Source of the DNA: Candidatus Woesearchaeota archaeon
Lineage (GTDB): Archaea > Nanobdellota > Nanobdellia > Woesearchaeales > DSVV01
Assembly (NCBI GenBank): GCA_016214075.1
Contig: JACRPI010000005.1
Span: 66,662-130,661 of the forward strand
Reading direction: 5' to 3'
Length of the DNA stretch: 64,000 nt
Positions 55,691 to 63,892 of the stretch are shown here, piece by piece. How positions within the stretch are numbered: the first letter of the stretch is position 1; each line of letters begins with the position of its first letter. Both the position numbers and the translations under genes were made by a program. Under the pieces are notes generated by a model, which worked only from the letters and a program-made list of their open reading frames with translations, ran no database searches and was not told where the DNA came from.

Positions 55691-56350
55691 CTACCTGCTT
55701 TTCGCAACGCCAACGCGATCGCAGTACGAAAAAACAGCGCATTTACTGCATAAAGGACTGATGGGTTTACAAATGTTTTGTCCCCACGCGACAAGATAGT
55801 CATTGTAAGGAATCCAGTATTCTGTCGGCAATTTTTTCCGTAGCGCGAATTCTGTTTCATCAGGCATTTTTGTTTTTACATATCCTAGTCTGTTCGAAAT
55901 TCTGTGGACATGTGTGTCCACGCAAATCCCCAATTTCCCATATCCTTGGGTTAATACAAGATTCGCGGTTTTCCGTCCAACACCTGGCAATGTCAATAGC
56001 ACGTCAATCTCGTCAGGAACTTTGCCATCAAACTGCTCAAGTAATATTCTGCAAATTTCTGGGATTCGTTTTGCTTTGGTGATGTAAAAACCAACAGGAT
56101 AAATTGCTTCTTCTATTTTTTTGATGGGCAGTTTTTGCATATCTATCGGATTATCCGCGAGCGCGAATAATCTGTCTGTTGCTTTGCTAGTCGTGCTGTC
56201 TTTTGTCCGCAAGCTGAGTACAGTGGAGATTAATGCTTTGAATGGATTTCTTCCTTCTCTGATCGCGTATTCGCTGACAATGGGAAGCGGCAATTTCTTG
56301 ACTTCTCTTTCAAGAATGTTCATCACTGTTGGGACATCTTTTTGTTGCAT
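55691..56350 (-). CDS. nth: Endonuclease III
   Basis: 219 residues. HhH-GPD order: ALISTVLSLRTKDSTTSKAT; helix-hairpin-helix LPGVGRKTANLVL with catalytic Lys in GRKTAN; catalytic Asp in CVDTHVHRISNRLGYV; four-Cys iron-sulfur cluster CKPISPLCSKCAVFSYC. Bifunctional DNA glycosylase/AP lyase removing oxidised pyrimidines. The start at 56350 has TATA-like GATATAAAAAATATAC some 20 bases upstream. Single gene. Confidence 0.95.
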   Translation of the reverse strand: MQQKDVPTVMNILEREVKKLPLPIVSEYAIREGRNPFKALISTVLSLRTKDSTTSKATDRLFALADNPIDMQKLPIKKIEEAIYPVGFYITKAKRIPEICRILLEQFDGKVPDEIDVLLTLPGVGRKTANLVLTQGYGKLGICVDTHVHRISNRLGYVKTKMPDETEFALRKKLPTEYWIPYNDYLVAWGQNICKPISPLCSKCAVFSYCDRVGVAKSR

Positions 56351-56684
56351 AGGAAGAGTCTGTGAGTGGTGATATAAAAAATATACTGCTCAGTGTTCGC
56401 AGTAAGAACTAAACAAAGCAATAGGTAAACAACACAGACACGCACCATCACAAACATTCGCTCAGCAAAGTCCTTTCTCACAATTCATCTCTTTTGTTTT
56501 TGTTAAAAGAGTATAAAAAAACAAAAAACACTCGAAGCGATCTATTTTCGTCCAAACAATGTGACGAAAATAATCATTATGTGCCCTCGACGGAGTTACT
56601 ATCTACTAATAGAAACGTGAACAATAATCTTTTTATATAGCGTCAGATTACATAGCATTATATTTGGGTGTGGGGGTAATTAGG
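56351..56684. other. Intergenic region with repeat copy F3 and a hairpin
   Basis: 334 bases without a gene. 56436-56515: GACACGCACCATCACAAACA, AGTCCTTTCTCACAATTCATC and T-rich tail of the ACACGCAC repeat family. 56543-56572: perfect 10-bp stem TATTTTCGTC / GACGAAAATA with a 10-base loop. 56629-56640: CTTTTTATATAG, the TATA box for the surface gene, leaving a ~25-base leader before GGGTGTGGGGG and the ATG at 56685. Confidence 0.6.
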
Positions 56685-59600
56685 ATGAGAAATAACAGTG
56701 GAGTATCTTTTCTATTAAGCATATTTTTGATTGCAATACTTTTGACTGCGCAGGTTGCGGCAGGTATTTTAGTGATTGGCGCGACAGAAGTCGCGGATCC
56801 AGTTGATGTATCTGATGATATTGAATTTGTCGCGGATGTTCTCGAATTTGATGGAGAAACAACATCTTCTGTTGTTTTGACGATTGACAGTACTTCTTAT
56901 CCCATGACCCTCACAGGAAGTAATTACACCCTCACGTTAGCGGCATCCACACTGAGTTCAGGAGCAGCTCTATACCCTTATGATGTTTTAGCAACAGGAA
57001 GTGCAGGAAATACAAGCACACTTTCTTCTGATGTCACTGTTGGTGATTTAGTTGATCCAACTATTGACGCAGAATCTGTTCCGCTCACTGTTTGTTATGG
57101 TGATGATATAGGTGTTTTCGCTTCTGTTTCTGATAACGTTGCAGTTTCTTATGTTGCAATTAATATTGACGGAACAGATTATCCTCTTTCAGATCTCGTT
57201 GGCGACCCAACATATAATTACGCAGAACCAATTCCTTCTATTCCATTTGGAATTTCCTCGCTTGTCTACAATATGTACGCAGAAGATAGTTCAGGAAACT
57301 TTGAAACAGGCTCTCCAGGATTTATTGATGTATACGATTGTATTGCGCCAACAATCAGCACTATTGTTGAAGTAACTGATCCAGTAGAATATGGTTCTTC
57401 AATTACAATAACTGCGGATGTTACTGATGATATCAGTGGCGTTGACAGCGTTGAACTCAGCATTGGTTCAGATATTTACACAATGACTCAAGTTGGTTCT
57501 TCTGATACATATTCTGTTGACATTCCAACAACAGGAATGACACTAGGAAGTCAAGCATATACAATTACTGCAACAGATGGAAGTACAGATGCAAACGAAG
57601 CAACTGAAATAGGAGACTTTACTGTTGTCGATACAACAATTCCCGTGATCACGTTAGTTGGCGTAAATCCGCAGACGATTGAAGTTGGAGATGCATATGC
57701 AGAGTTGGGAGCGACTGCAACAGATAATTATGATGGCGACATCACAAGCAGCATTTCAATTGACGCGACAGCGGTTGATACAAGCACATTAGGTTCTTAC
57801 ACAGTAACATATGATGTGAGTGATTCATCAGGAAACGATGCGACACAAGTTACTCGAACCGTAAATGTTGTCGATACAACAATTCCAGTCATCACGTTAG
57901 TTGGCGCGAATCCTCAAACAATTGAAGTTGGAGATGCGTATACAGAATTGGGCGCAACAGCGTTGGACAATTATGACGGTGACATCACAACAAGTATTTC
58001 CATTGACGCGACAGCGGTTGATACAAGTACATTAGGTTCCTACACGGTAACATATGATGTGTCAGACAGCAGTGGCAATGCAGCAACAACAGTAACACGA
58101 ACCGTAAATGTTGTCGATACAACAATTCCCGTCATCACGTTAGTTGGCGCGAATCCTCAAACAATTGAAGTTGGAGATGCGTATACAGAATTGGGCGCAA
58201 CAGCGTTGGACAATTATGACGGCGATATCACAAGCAGTATTTCAATTGACGCGACAGCGGTTGATACAAGTACATTAGGTTCCTACACAGTAACGTATGA
58301 TGTTTCAGACAGCAGTGGTAATGCAGCAACACAAGTTACTCGAACAGTAGATGTTGTTGATACAACAGCTCCAGTCATCGTCTTAACAGGCGCAGATCCG
58401 CAAACAGTTGAACTTGATGATTCTTATACAGAATTGGGCGCGACAGCAACAGACAATTATGATGGCGACATCACAAGCAGTATTTCGATTGACGCGTCCG
58501 CAGTTGACACAAGCACATTAGGTTCTTACACAGTGATGTATGATGTGAGTGATTCATCAGGAAACGATGCGACACAAGTTACTCGAACAGTAGATGTTGT
58601 CGATACAACAGCTCCAGTAATAGTCGATATTGATGTAGCGCCAAACCCTGTGGAATTAGGAACATTGGTTAGCTTCACAGCAGACATAACTGATAATGAA
58701 GGAGTAGGATTTGTTGTATTGGAGATTGATGGCAGTGCATACATTATGACATACAACACAGGAAGCGGCGAATATGAATACACTGATTTTGATACAGCAG
58801 TACTCGGATCAGCAGGAAATTTCACCTACAACGTGACTGTTGTCGATACATCATTCAATGATGATGAAGAAAGTGATATTTTAGAAGTCATTGATGCAGA
58901 AGCACCAGTCATCACCATGCTCGGCAATGATCCAGAAACAGTCGAAGCCGCGACAACTTACACAGACGCGGGAGCAACAGCAGAAGACAATGTTGATGGA
59001 GATCTCACTGCGGACATTATCACAGTAAACCTCGTTGATACAAGTGCTGTAGGCGTCTATGAAGTGCGATATAACGTCACCGACAGCGCAGGCAACATGG
59101 CAAATGAAACACGAATTGTTATCGTGGAAGACACAACAGCGCCAGTCATCACCGTCTTAGGAAACAATCCTGAAACAGTACAACTTGGTGATTCCTACAC
59201 AGATGCGGGAGCAACCGCGACAGATAGTCTTGATGGAGATCTTACCTCTTCAATTATCCCATCTGGAACAGTGGATACTACTGTTATCGCAACATACACA
59301 ATAACGTATGATGTAACTGACAGTGAAGGAAACAGTGCGACAGCAACACGAACAGTCAACGTTGTCGACACAACAACTCCAACAATGAGTACAAGTGTTT
59401 CACCAAATCCAGTGAGCCAAAATGATTCTGTAACATTCACTGCTGATGTGACAGACAATGACGCGGTAGCTTCTGTCGAACTTACGATTAATGGAGTAAC
59501 AGAACCAATGCCAAATACAGGGGGCACAACCTACGAATACATCCTTGACACAACAGGAATGGCGTTAGGATATTACCCATATACTATTGTCGCGACAGAC

Positions 59601-60242
59601 AGTTCAGGCAATACAGTCACTGCGACAGGAACAGTACGAGTGACCATCGTCTCGCCAATGACTGTCCATATTAACGCGGACAAAACAAGCGGCGAAGAAG
59701 ACCTTGATGTTTCCTTTGCGTCGTATGTTGATGCGGGCGGCCTTGCGCCGTTTACCTATGTCTGGGACTTTGGTAATGGAGACACAGACAGCAACAAGAA
59801 CGTACGGCATGTCTTTACAAAAGATGGAACATACGTGGTGACGTTGACTGTCTATGACCAATACGGCAATGAAGGATCAGACAGTGTTACCATCACAGTA
59901 ACTGATGAAGAAACAAACAACAATCCAAGAAATAACATCAGACTTGATGAAGTAGATTTATCGAATGATGTTGTGCAAGCAGGAGATGTCCTTGAAGCGT
60001 TTGTCAGTATTGAAAATATTGGACAGAGCAGATTGGAAAACATCGCGTTGACGATTGTCATTCCAGATCTCGGTCTTGTTGCGACATCAACAGCGGAAGA
60101 TATCCGAACAGGAGATGCTGATGAGTTCTCTGTTGCGCTTGATATTCCAGAAGACGTTCCTCCTGGAGTGTATGATGTGCGAATCATAGTCAGCAATGAC
60201 GAAATGAAACGCGTCAAGCACAGAGACATTGTGATTGAATAG
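56685..60242 (+). CDS. Secreted surface protein with tandem Ig-like (DUF5011-type) repeats and PKD
   Basis: About 1185 residues from the ATG at 56685; an in-frame TTG at 56664 is rejected. Signal: FLLSIFLIAILLTAQVAA. Residues ~25-310: Ig-like domains. Residues ~313-640: four nearly identical 81-residue units (DTTIPVITLVGANPQTIEVG, NYDGDITSSI, VDTSTLGSYTVTYDVSDSSG), typical of bacterial surface Ig-like/HYR domains. Two more diverged copies follow (~745-910). Then a PKD domain (~1005-1080, YVWDFGNGDTDSNKNVRHVF) and a CARDB/S-layer-like end. No C-terminal membrane helix, so attachment must be indirect. Likely adhesin or S-layer-associated stalk. Confidence 0.85.
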   Translation: MRNNSGVSFLLSIFLIAILLTAQVAAGILVIGATEVADPVDVSDDIEFVADVLEFDGETTSSVVLTIDSTSYPMTLTGSNYTLTLAASTLSSGAALYPYDVLATGSAGNTSTLSSDVTVGDLVDPTIDAESVPLTVCYGDDIGVFASVSDNVAVSYVAINIDGTDYPLSDLVGDPTYNYAEPIPSIPFGISSLVYNMYAEDSSGNFETGSPGFIDVYDCIAPTISTIVEVTDPVEYGSSITITADVTDDISGVDSVELSIGSDIYTMTQVGSSDTYSVDIPTTGMTLGSQAYTITATDGSTDANEATEIGDFTVVDTTIPVITLVGVNPQTIEVGDAYAELGATATDNYDGDITSSISIDATAVDTSTLGSYTVTYDVSDSSGNDATQVTRTVNVVDTTIPVITLVGANPQTIEVGDAYTELGATALDNYDGDITTSISIDATAVDTSTLGSYTVTYDVSDSSGNAATTVTRTVNVVDTTIPVITLVGANPQTIEVGDAYTELGATALDNYDGDITSSISIDATAVDTSTLGSYTVTYDVSDSSGNAATQVTRTVDVVDTTAPVIVLTGADPQTVELDDSYTELGATATDNYDGDITSSISIDASAVDTSTLGSYTVMYDVSDSSGNDATQVTRTVDVVDTTAPVIVDIDVAPNPVELGTLVSFTADITDNEGVGFVVLEIDGSAYIMTYNTGSGEYEYTDFDTAVLGSAGNFTYNVTVVDTSFNDDEESDILEVIDAEAPVITMLGNDPETVEAATTYTDAGATAEDNVDGDLTADIITVNLVDTSAVGVYEVRYNVTDSAGNMANETRIVIVEDTTAPVITVLGNNPETVQLGDSYTDAGATATDSLDGDLTSSIIPSGTVDTTVIATYTITYDVTDSEGNSATATRTVNVVDTTTPTMSTSVSPNPVSQNDSVTFTADVTDNDAVASVELTINGVTEPMPNTGGTTYEYILDTTGMALGYYPYTIVATDSSGNTVTATGTVRVTIVSPMTVHINADKTSGEEDLDVSFASYVDAGGLAPFTYVWDFGNGDTDSNKNVRHVFTKDGTYVVTLTVYDQYGNEGSDSVTITVTDEETNNNPRNNIRLDEVDLSNDVVQAGDVLEAFVSIENIGQSRLENIALTIVIPDLGLVATSTAEDIRTGDADEFSVALDIPEDVPPGVYDVRIIVSNDEMKRVKHRDIVIE
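57624..58600 (+). repeat. 243-bp tandem DNA repeats inside the Ig-like gene
   Basis: GTTGTCGATACAACA-type junctions occur at 57624, 57867, 58110, 58353 and 58596: exactly 243 bp (81 codons) apart. Units 2 and 3 are the most alike (for example TTGGCGCGAATCCTCAAACA in both). The high DNA identity, beyond protein constraint, implies recent expansion; copy number could vary by recombination. Confidence 0.88.
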
Positions 60243-60327
60243 TTTTTTTATTTTATTTATTTTTTTGTTCTTTCTTCTTTTCTTGATTTCTATATTTCTT
60301 TGTTTCTTTACAAAAATATTTCATAAA

Positions 60328-60392
60328 GACCCCATTGCTGACGCAATGGGTCCCCCTGACATTTTTGCTTTTGCGGGTGCGTGTATTTTCTC
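60328..60392 (-). repeat. GTCAGGGGGACCC hairpin element, copy E5 (reverse)
   Basis: On the minus strand: ATACACGCACCCGCAAAAGCA, TGTCAGGGGGACCC, then stem CCCATTGC / GCAATGGG with loop GTCA. It lies between the convergent ends of the surface gene (60242) and the OB-fold gene (60518). The 275-base gap also has a T-rich run just after 60242 (possible terminator) and a GGCGATT box at 60430 on the minus strand. Confidence 0.72.
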
Positions 60393-60517
60393 TCTTGCCG
60401 CTGAGCAAAGATTCACTTTGCCTCTGAATCGCCAGACAGTCCTAATGAATCCCTATTCCTTTATTATTTTTTTATTATACAAATATCAAGAAACGGTGAA
60501 ATAAAGAGAGAAACAAT

Positions 60518-60868
60518 TCAAGAATCTCTATACAAATACTTTTCCCCAACTATCTGCAATCTTCCTTTATACTCCTGCACTTTCCCAGAAACAAGAACAT
60601 CCTCACCAGAAAAGACATCCTCAATCTCCTGAAAGAAAACAACAGGAAACAGTTCTCCGTCATCTTCCAGTGTAATGAATGTCATTCCATCTCCAAGAGA
60701 AATCTTCGAAACAGTGCCTGAAATAGAAACAGTTTGCCCAACATAGTCAGGGGTAATCAAAGAAATCTCTATTTCCTTTGCTTCAAGATTCTCGGAAAGA
60801 AAAAACAAAGACACAATGCCAAGTGCCGCAACAAGCAGACAAATACGCAATAATTTTGTTTCGTTCAT
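60518..60868 (-). CDS. Membrane-anchored OB-fold protein
   Basis: 116 residues. One N-terminal membrane segment (LLRICLLVAALGIVSLFFL), then a small OB fold: ITPDYVGQTVSISGTVSKIS, MTFITLEDDGELFPVVFF, EDVLVSGKVQEYKGRLQIVG. The pattern is that of the tRNA_anti/YgdI-like OB domain, so the outside portion might bind nucleic acid or sugar. Ten bases downstream of the RelE-like gene's stop on the same strand, so probably co-transcribed with it. Confidence 0.75.
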   Translation of the reverse strand: MNETKLLRICLLVAALGIVSLFFLSENLEAKEIEISLITPDYVGQTVSISGTVSKISLGDGMTFITLEDDGELFPVVFFQEIEDVFSGEDVLVSGKVQEYKGRLQIVGEKYLYRDS

Positions 60869-60877
60869 CGTTTCACC

Positions 60878-61213
60878 TCAATACTTAAATCTTCGTTCAT
60901 ACTCTTTATGATCAAACCATTCCAAGATCACGCTAATAATCACAAGATCTTCTTGTTCAATACTATATAGAAGTCTCCAGCCATTTGGAAGATTATACTT
61001 CCAAAGATTCTTAACCGCATACTTTACTTGGTATTCTTTAGGAATAAGATGTTTGCGAAGTTGTATCCCTGAAAATGCATTTTGTTCTATAGTCTGCACC
61101 GCTTTATGGACTGCTTCAAACAGTTGTCTATCACTATAATCGCCCTCTTTCAGAGAGTAGAATGCAATCTTTAGTTTATCATCAGCGAATCGTGCGACGG
61201 AAGGTCTTTTCAT
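60878..61213 (-). CDS. RelE/ParE-like toxin
   Basis: 111 residues. The end NGWRLLYSIEQEDLVIISVI plus LEWFDHKEYERRF is the RelE-superfamily C-terminal pattern (Arg, Tyr and a closing H-K-x-Y-E-R-R). The N-terminal helices KAVQTIEQNAFSGIQLRKHL and KYAVKNLWKYNLPNGWRLL also fit. RelE-type toxins cut mRNA on the ribosome. The gene's first 32 bases overlap the end of an upstream gene on the same strand, its likely antitoxin. Confidence 0.78.
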   Translation of the reverse strand: MKRPSVARFADDKLKIAFYSLKEGDYSDRQLFEAVHKAVQTIEQNAFSGIQLRKHLIPKEYQVKYAVKNLWKYNLPNGWRLLYSIEQEDLVIISVILEWFDHKEYERRFKY

Positions 61214-61496
61214 CGTTTTCTAACCCCAGATGTGTTTTTTTCAGCCATGATCTTGCTGATTCTGGATACCATATCCAGCCTATTTTTCCTTCCGCATCGA
61301 TTGAAAGCTTGTGAGAATACAGTAAATAATCAATGATCACACAATACGTTTGGTACATCATTTTTTTAGGCAATGATTCCCAAAGTTTTCTTTTTTTGAA
61401 TTCGCCATCATGCTGTTTGATGAATGTTTCTACCATAAGGACTGTGTCTAATCGAGGTGAACGTGATAATGAGAGCGCTTTTTTCTTTTTTAGCAT
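61182..61496 (-). CDS. Putative antitoxin partner of the RelE-like gene
   Basis: 104 residues from the ATG at 61496; longer starts at 61520 and 61556 exist, but the TATA-like ATTTAAATAAAAT at ~61525 is ~28 bases from 61496 and would make it leaderless. Helical, basic N terminus (MLKKKKALSLSRSPRLDTV), then MMYQTYCVIIDYLLYSHKLS and a wing-like GKIGWIWYPES, which suggests a winged helix. Overlaps the toxin gene by 32 bases. Antitoxin role inferred from this overlap. Confidence 0.6.
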   Translation of the reverse strand: MLKKKKALSLSRSPRLDTVLMVETFIKQHDGEFKKRKLWESLPKKMMYQTYCVIIDYLLYSHKLSIDAEGKIGWIWYPESARSWLKKTHLGLENDEKTFRRTIR

Positions 61497-61699
61497 GTTA
61501 TATCGATTGATATAACTCATTTTATTTAAATTTTTTTGAAATTGAAACATTTTCATAACTCAATCCTCGCATTTCCCCTTTTTAAAACCAGCAGAAAGAG
61601 CGTTGACAAAATGTATACTTTTGAAACAAATAAAATAACTCCGTAACAGTGGTAAACAACCAAAACCTTTATATATCTCCTCATTGGAAAGAATATAAT

Positions 61700-62500
61700 A
61701 TGGTAATAATGCAACAACAAAGGGCTATGGCAAATTTTGTGACGAAGTTAGTAGAAACAGCAGACCGTTATGATATAAGAGAAAAGACTGATGATCATCT
61801 TCTTGTCGCGCAAAAAAGAGAGATTGCAAGAAATCCAGAACATCCTGTTCAAGTGTACATTGCGCTTCTTACAGGAAATATGACTATCGCAGAATATAAT
61901 CGTTTGGTCGGACAAAATACACAGCAAGGCGTCTACACTGCAAATGTTTTCTACAAAGATGGGGAAACAGCGATGGTACGACTTGGAGCGCGAGGACATG
62001 TCAAAGGAAATGACAGAAGTCTCAAATTATATTGTAAAACAGATATAGACAAGATGGTTCATCTCAGAGGTTTAGAAGCGCGGGTTCTTGAGATAGAGCG
62101 TCCAGCAGAGACGCTTGTTTATTATCAGCCAGAAACAGCGCGCCTTCCAGAATCATTGCGTGGATATGAAATGCGGTCTGTAACATTAGATTACACCCAT
62201 CTCGAGCCAGGAGATAAAGGATATGGGTTTAGAGAAGGAAAACAAACAGCGGCAGATTACCGACTTGCGGAAGAAGTATATCAGCGACTGGCTTCTGACA
62301 GTGTCATGTTCAAAGATACAGGATCAAGAAGATATACGATGAACATTGTTCCGCCTACCGCACAACCAATACAAGTTGCTCCTCTTCCACAACCACTACA
62401 TCGTGTTTCAGATTCACAGCCAACACTAATTTCTCGAGAGCAAATAACAGCTCCTTCTACAACTGTGCGCGGAAAGCAATTACCATTATTTGGAAAGTAA
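61700..62500 (+). CDS. Unknown cytoplasmic protein
   Basis: 266 residues from the ATG at 61700, ~30 bases after the TATA box CTTTATATATCTC; a start at 61649 would lie upstream of that box and is rejected. Helical N-terminal part (~1-75), then a beta-rich domain (GVYTANVFYKDGETAMVRLG, DYTHLEPGDKGYGFREGKQ) and a Pro/Gln-rich tail (IVPPTAQPIQVAPLPQPLH) ending KQLPLFGK. The terminal QLPLFGK resembles clamp-binding (PIP-like, QxxLF) peptides seen on archaeal replication proteins; worth testing. Family unknown. Confidence 0.55.
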   Translation: MVIMQQQRAMANFVTKLVETADRYDIREKTDDHLLVAQKREIARNPEHPVQVYIALLTGNMTIAEYNRLVGQNTQQGVYTANVFYKDGETAMVRLGARGHVKGNDRSLKLYCKTDIDKMVHLRGLEARVLEIERPAETLVYYQPETARLPESLRGYEMRSVTLDYTHLEPGDKGYGFREGKQTAADYRLAEEVYQRLASDSVMFKDTGSRRYTMNIVPPTAQPIQVAPLPQPLHRVSDSQPTLISREQITAPSTTVRGKQLPLFGK

Positions 62501-62501
62501 A

Positions 62502-62687
62502 TTACTTCCAATATTTCATCGGCAGAACAAAAACCAACCACAGCACACCAAATCCAAGAAAGAAATACAGTGAATCATAAGGTGCTACCTTAGTGTACGC
62601 GGTAAAAATAACATAATAAAGAAAATGAGTGACAGTAAGTAAAATACCTATTCCAGCAAATATTTTTTTAAAAAAAGACGATGTCAT
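62502..62687 (-). CDS. Two-TM small membrane protein
   Basis: 61 residues. Two hydrophobic stretches: IFAGIGILLTVTHFLYYVIF and YFFLGFGVLWLVFVLPM, joined by a short polar turn. The ATG overlaps the TGA of the lipoprotein gene upstream (ATGA), so it is the third gene of the 63642-62502 operon. Ends one base from the opposing gene at 62500. No family recognised. Confidence 0.65.
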   Translation of the reverse strand: MTSSFFKKIFAGIGILLTVTHFLYYVIFTAYTKVAPYDSLYFFLGFGVLWLVFVLPMKYWK

Positions 62688-63169
62688 GGGGGAGTTATTT
62701 GTTCTAGTGCTTTTATATCTTCTGTTCTTTTAATCTCTTCTCCAACAGCGAGAAGACCAGAGAGATATTTTTGCTGATGAAAGGATTTCTCATCGGCAGG
62801 GAGAAAATCATACAGAATCATTGCGCCAGTGTCAAGAGAAATGATCAAGGAAACTCCTCCTGACACACCAAGATCCACGTATTCATAATGAGGATTTTTT
62901 CCTTCTTGGAACAAAAGAACATCGTCAATATACTCACCACTATCGCCAGAAGGTTTGTAAAGAACTGTGTATTCTTCTCTTCCACTTTCATATTGCGCCC
63001 AGTAATATCCTTCATGTATTTGCTCTTTTTGGATAACAGAAGCAGCGACAAGTCGCGCGATGGGAACAGTAGAATAAATGTGAACATTCGCGGACTCGAT
63101 TGTCTGTGGCTTTGGAGCGCAAGCACCGAGAAGCAAAGCAACTAATGCGGACGCTGCGCCTTTTCTCAC
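62684..63169 (-). CDS. Putative lipoprotein
   Basis: 161 residues from a GTG in a GTGA overlap with the preceding gene. Signal with lipobox LGAC (ASALVALLLGACAPKP), so the mature Cys would be lipid-modified. Mature domain: IYSTVPIARLVAASVIQKEQ, GYYWAQYESGREEYTVLY, VSLIISLDTGAMILYDFLP. Family unknown. The signature resembles bacterial lipoproteins; the operon pairs it with a second lipoprotein and a small membrane protein. Confidence 0.7.
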   Translation of the reverse strand: MRKGAASALVALLLGACAPKPQTIESANVHIYSTVPIARLVAASVIQKEQIHEGYYWAQYESGREEYTVLYKPSGDSGEYIDDVLLFQEGKNPHYEYVDLGVSGGVSLIISLDTGAMILYDFLPADEKSFHQQKYLSGLLAVGEEIKRTEDIKALEQITPP

Positions 63170-63642
63170 AATAATCCCTCACGTTTCATTTCACGATATA
63201 CTTTTCGTACGACTGTCATATATTCATGAGAAACAAATGCCTGAAATTCGGGTTTTGTCGCTGTAACTGGAATTGGAGTTGCTGTTCCATCGAGAACAAC
63301 ATCATCAAGCGTATCATTGAGTCCAAAATCAATACAAGTATGGTCAAGTTTTTCAAAACTAAAATAAAAAATATCGTCGCTATAATCAAATGGCTTGTTT
63401 AAATCCATGTAACAAATACTGAGAGGTCCTGCGCCAGTATGAAGCGCGCCGCATTTCGCCCCTCTTCCCCCATCTTGGCCATGGTCGCGAAGATACGATG
63501 CAATCTCCTGTGTTTTTGTGGTAGGTTCAGGAAACTGAGGACTATCATAAACTTTACGCGCTTCAAATTCTTTATTATGGAGAGAAGTACACCCAGACGC
63601 AAGCATTCCTGCAAGCATTCCTCCTAAAATTGTTCTTTTCAT
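63166..63642 (-). CDS. Putative lipoprotein, first gene of the operon
   Basis: 158 residues from the ATG at 63642; a longer frame to 63900 reads through promoter DNA and is rejected. Lipobox ASGC (GGMLAGMLASGCTSLHN). Mature part with three Cys (GAKCGALH, LSICYMD, HTCIDFG) and DDIFYFSFEKLDHTCIDFGL. Family unknown. Heads the three-gene overlapping operon on the minus strand. Confidence 0.7.
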   Translation of the reverse strand: MKRTILGGMLAGMLASGCTSLHNKEFEARKVYDSPQFPEPTTKTQEIASYLRDHGQDGGRGAKCGALHTGAGPLSICYMDLNKPFDYSDDIFYFSFEKLDHTCIDFGLNDTLDDVVLDGTATPIPVTATKPEFQAFVSHEYMTVVRKVYREMKREGLL

Positions 63643-63762
63643 GAACAAAAGAAACCGCTTTCCTCTTAAAAAAGTTCTGACACGACTTGAATAAACTATT
63701 CTAAAGTAACAACAAGCAAACTCTAAACCTCTAAACTCAAGCAAAAACAGGCAAAAAAAGAA

Positions 63763-63840
63763 ACCTTTATATAGTAGTTCGTCCATATTAGTATACAGAA
63801 ATGTATATTGGTAGCAAAGAGATGTGCACCAATATGGTTC
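63763..63840 (+). promoter_or_regulatory. Promoter and 5'-leader hairpin of the last gene
   Basis: CCTTTATATAGTAG (63763-) is a TATA-like box on the plus strand. 63805-63812 / 63828-63835 form an 8-bp stem ATATTGGT / ACCAATAT with a 15-base loop, preceded by a smaller TATAC-GTATA stem at ~63792. The ~100-base leader before the start at 63893 is unusually long compared with the leaderless neighbours. Confidence 0.45.
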
Positions 63841-63892
63841 AACGGCAACAAGTGTACTCAAAACAAAGACAACAGTGAAACAGGTGGTATGA

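Noticed and set aside
63781-63840. Candidate tRNA or structured RNA gene at the stem near 63805
   Set aside because: Only short stems and no tRNA arms or anticodon stem; treated as a leader hairpin.
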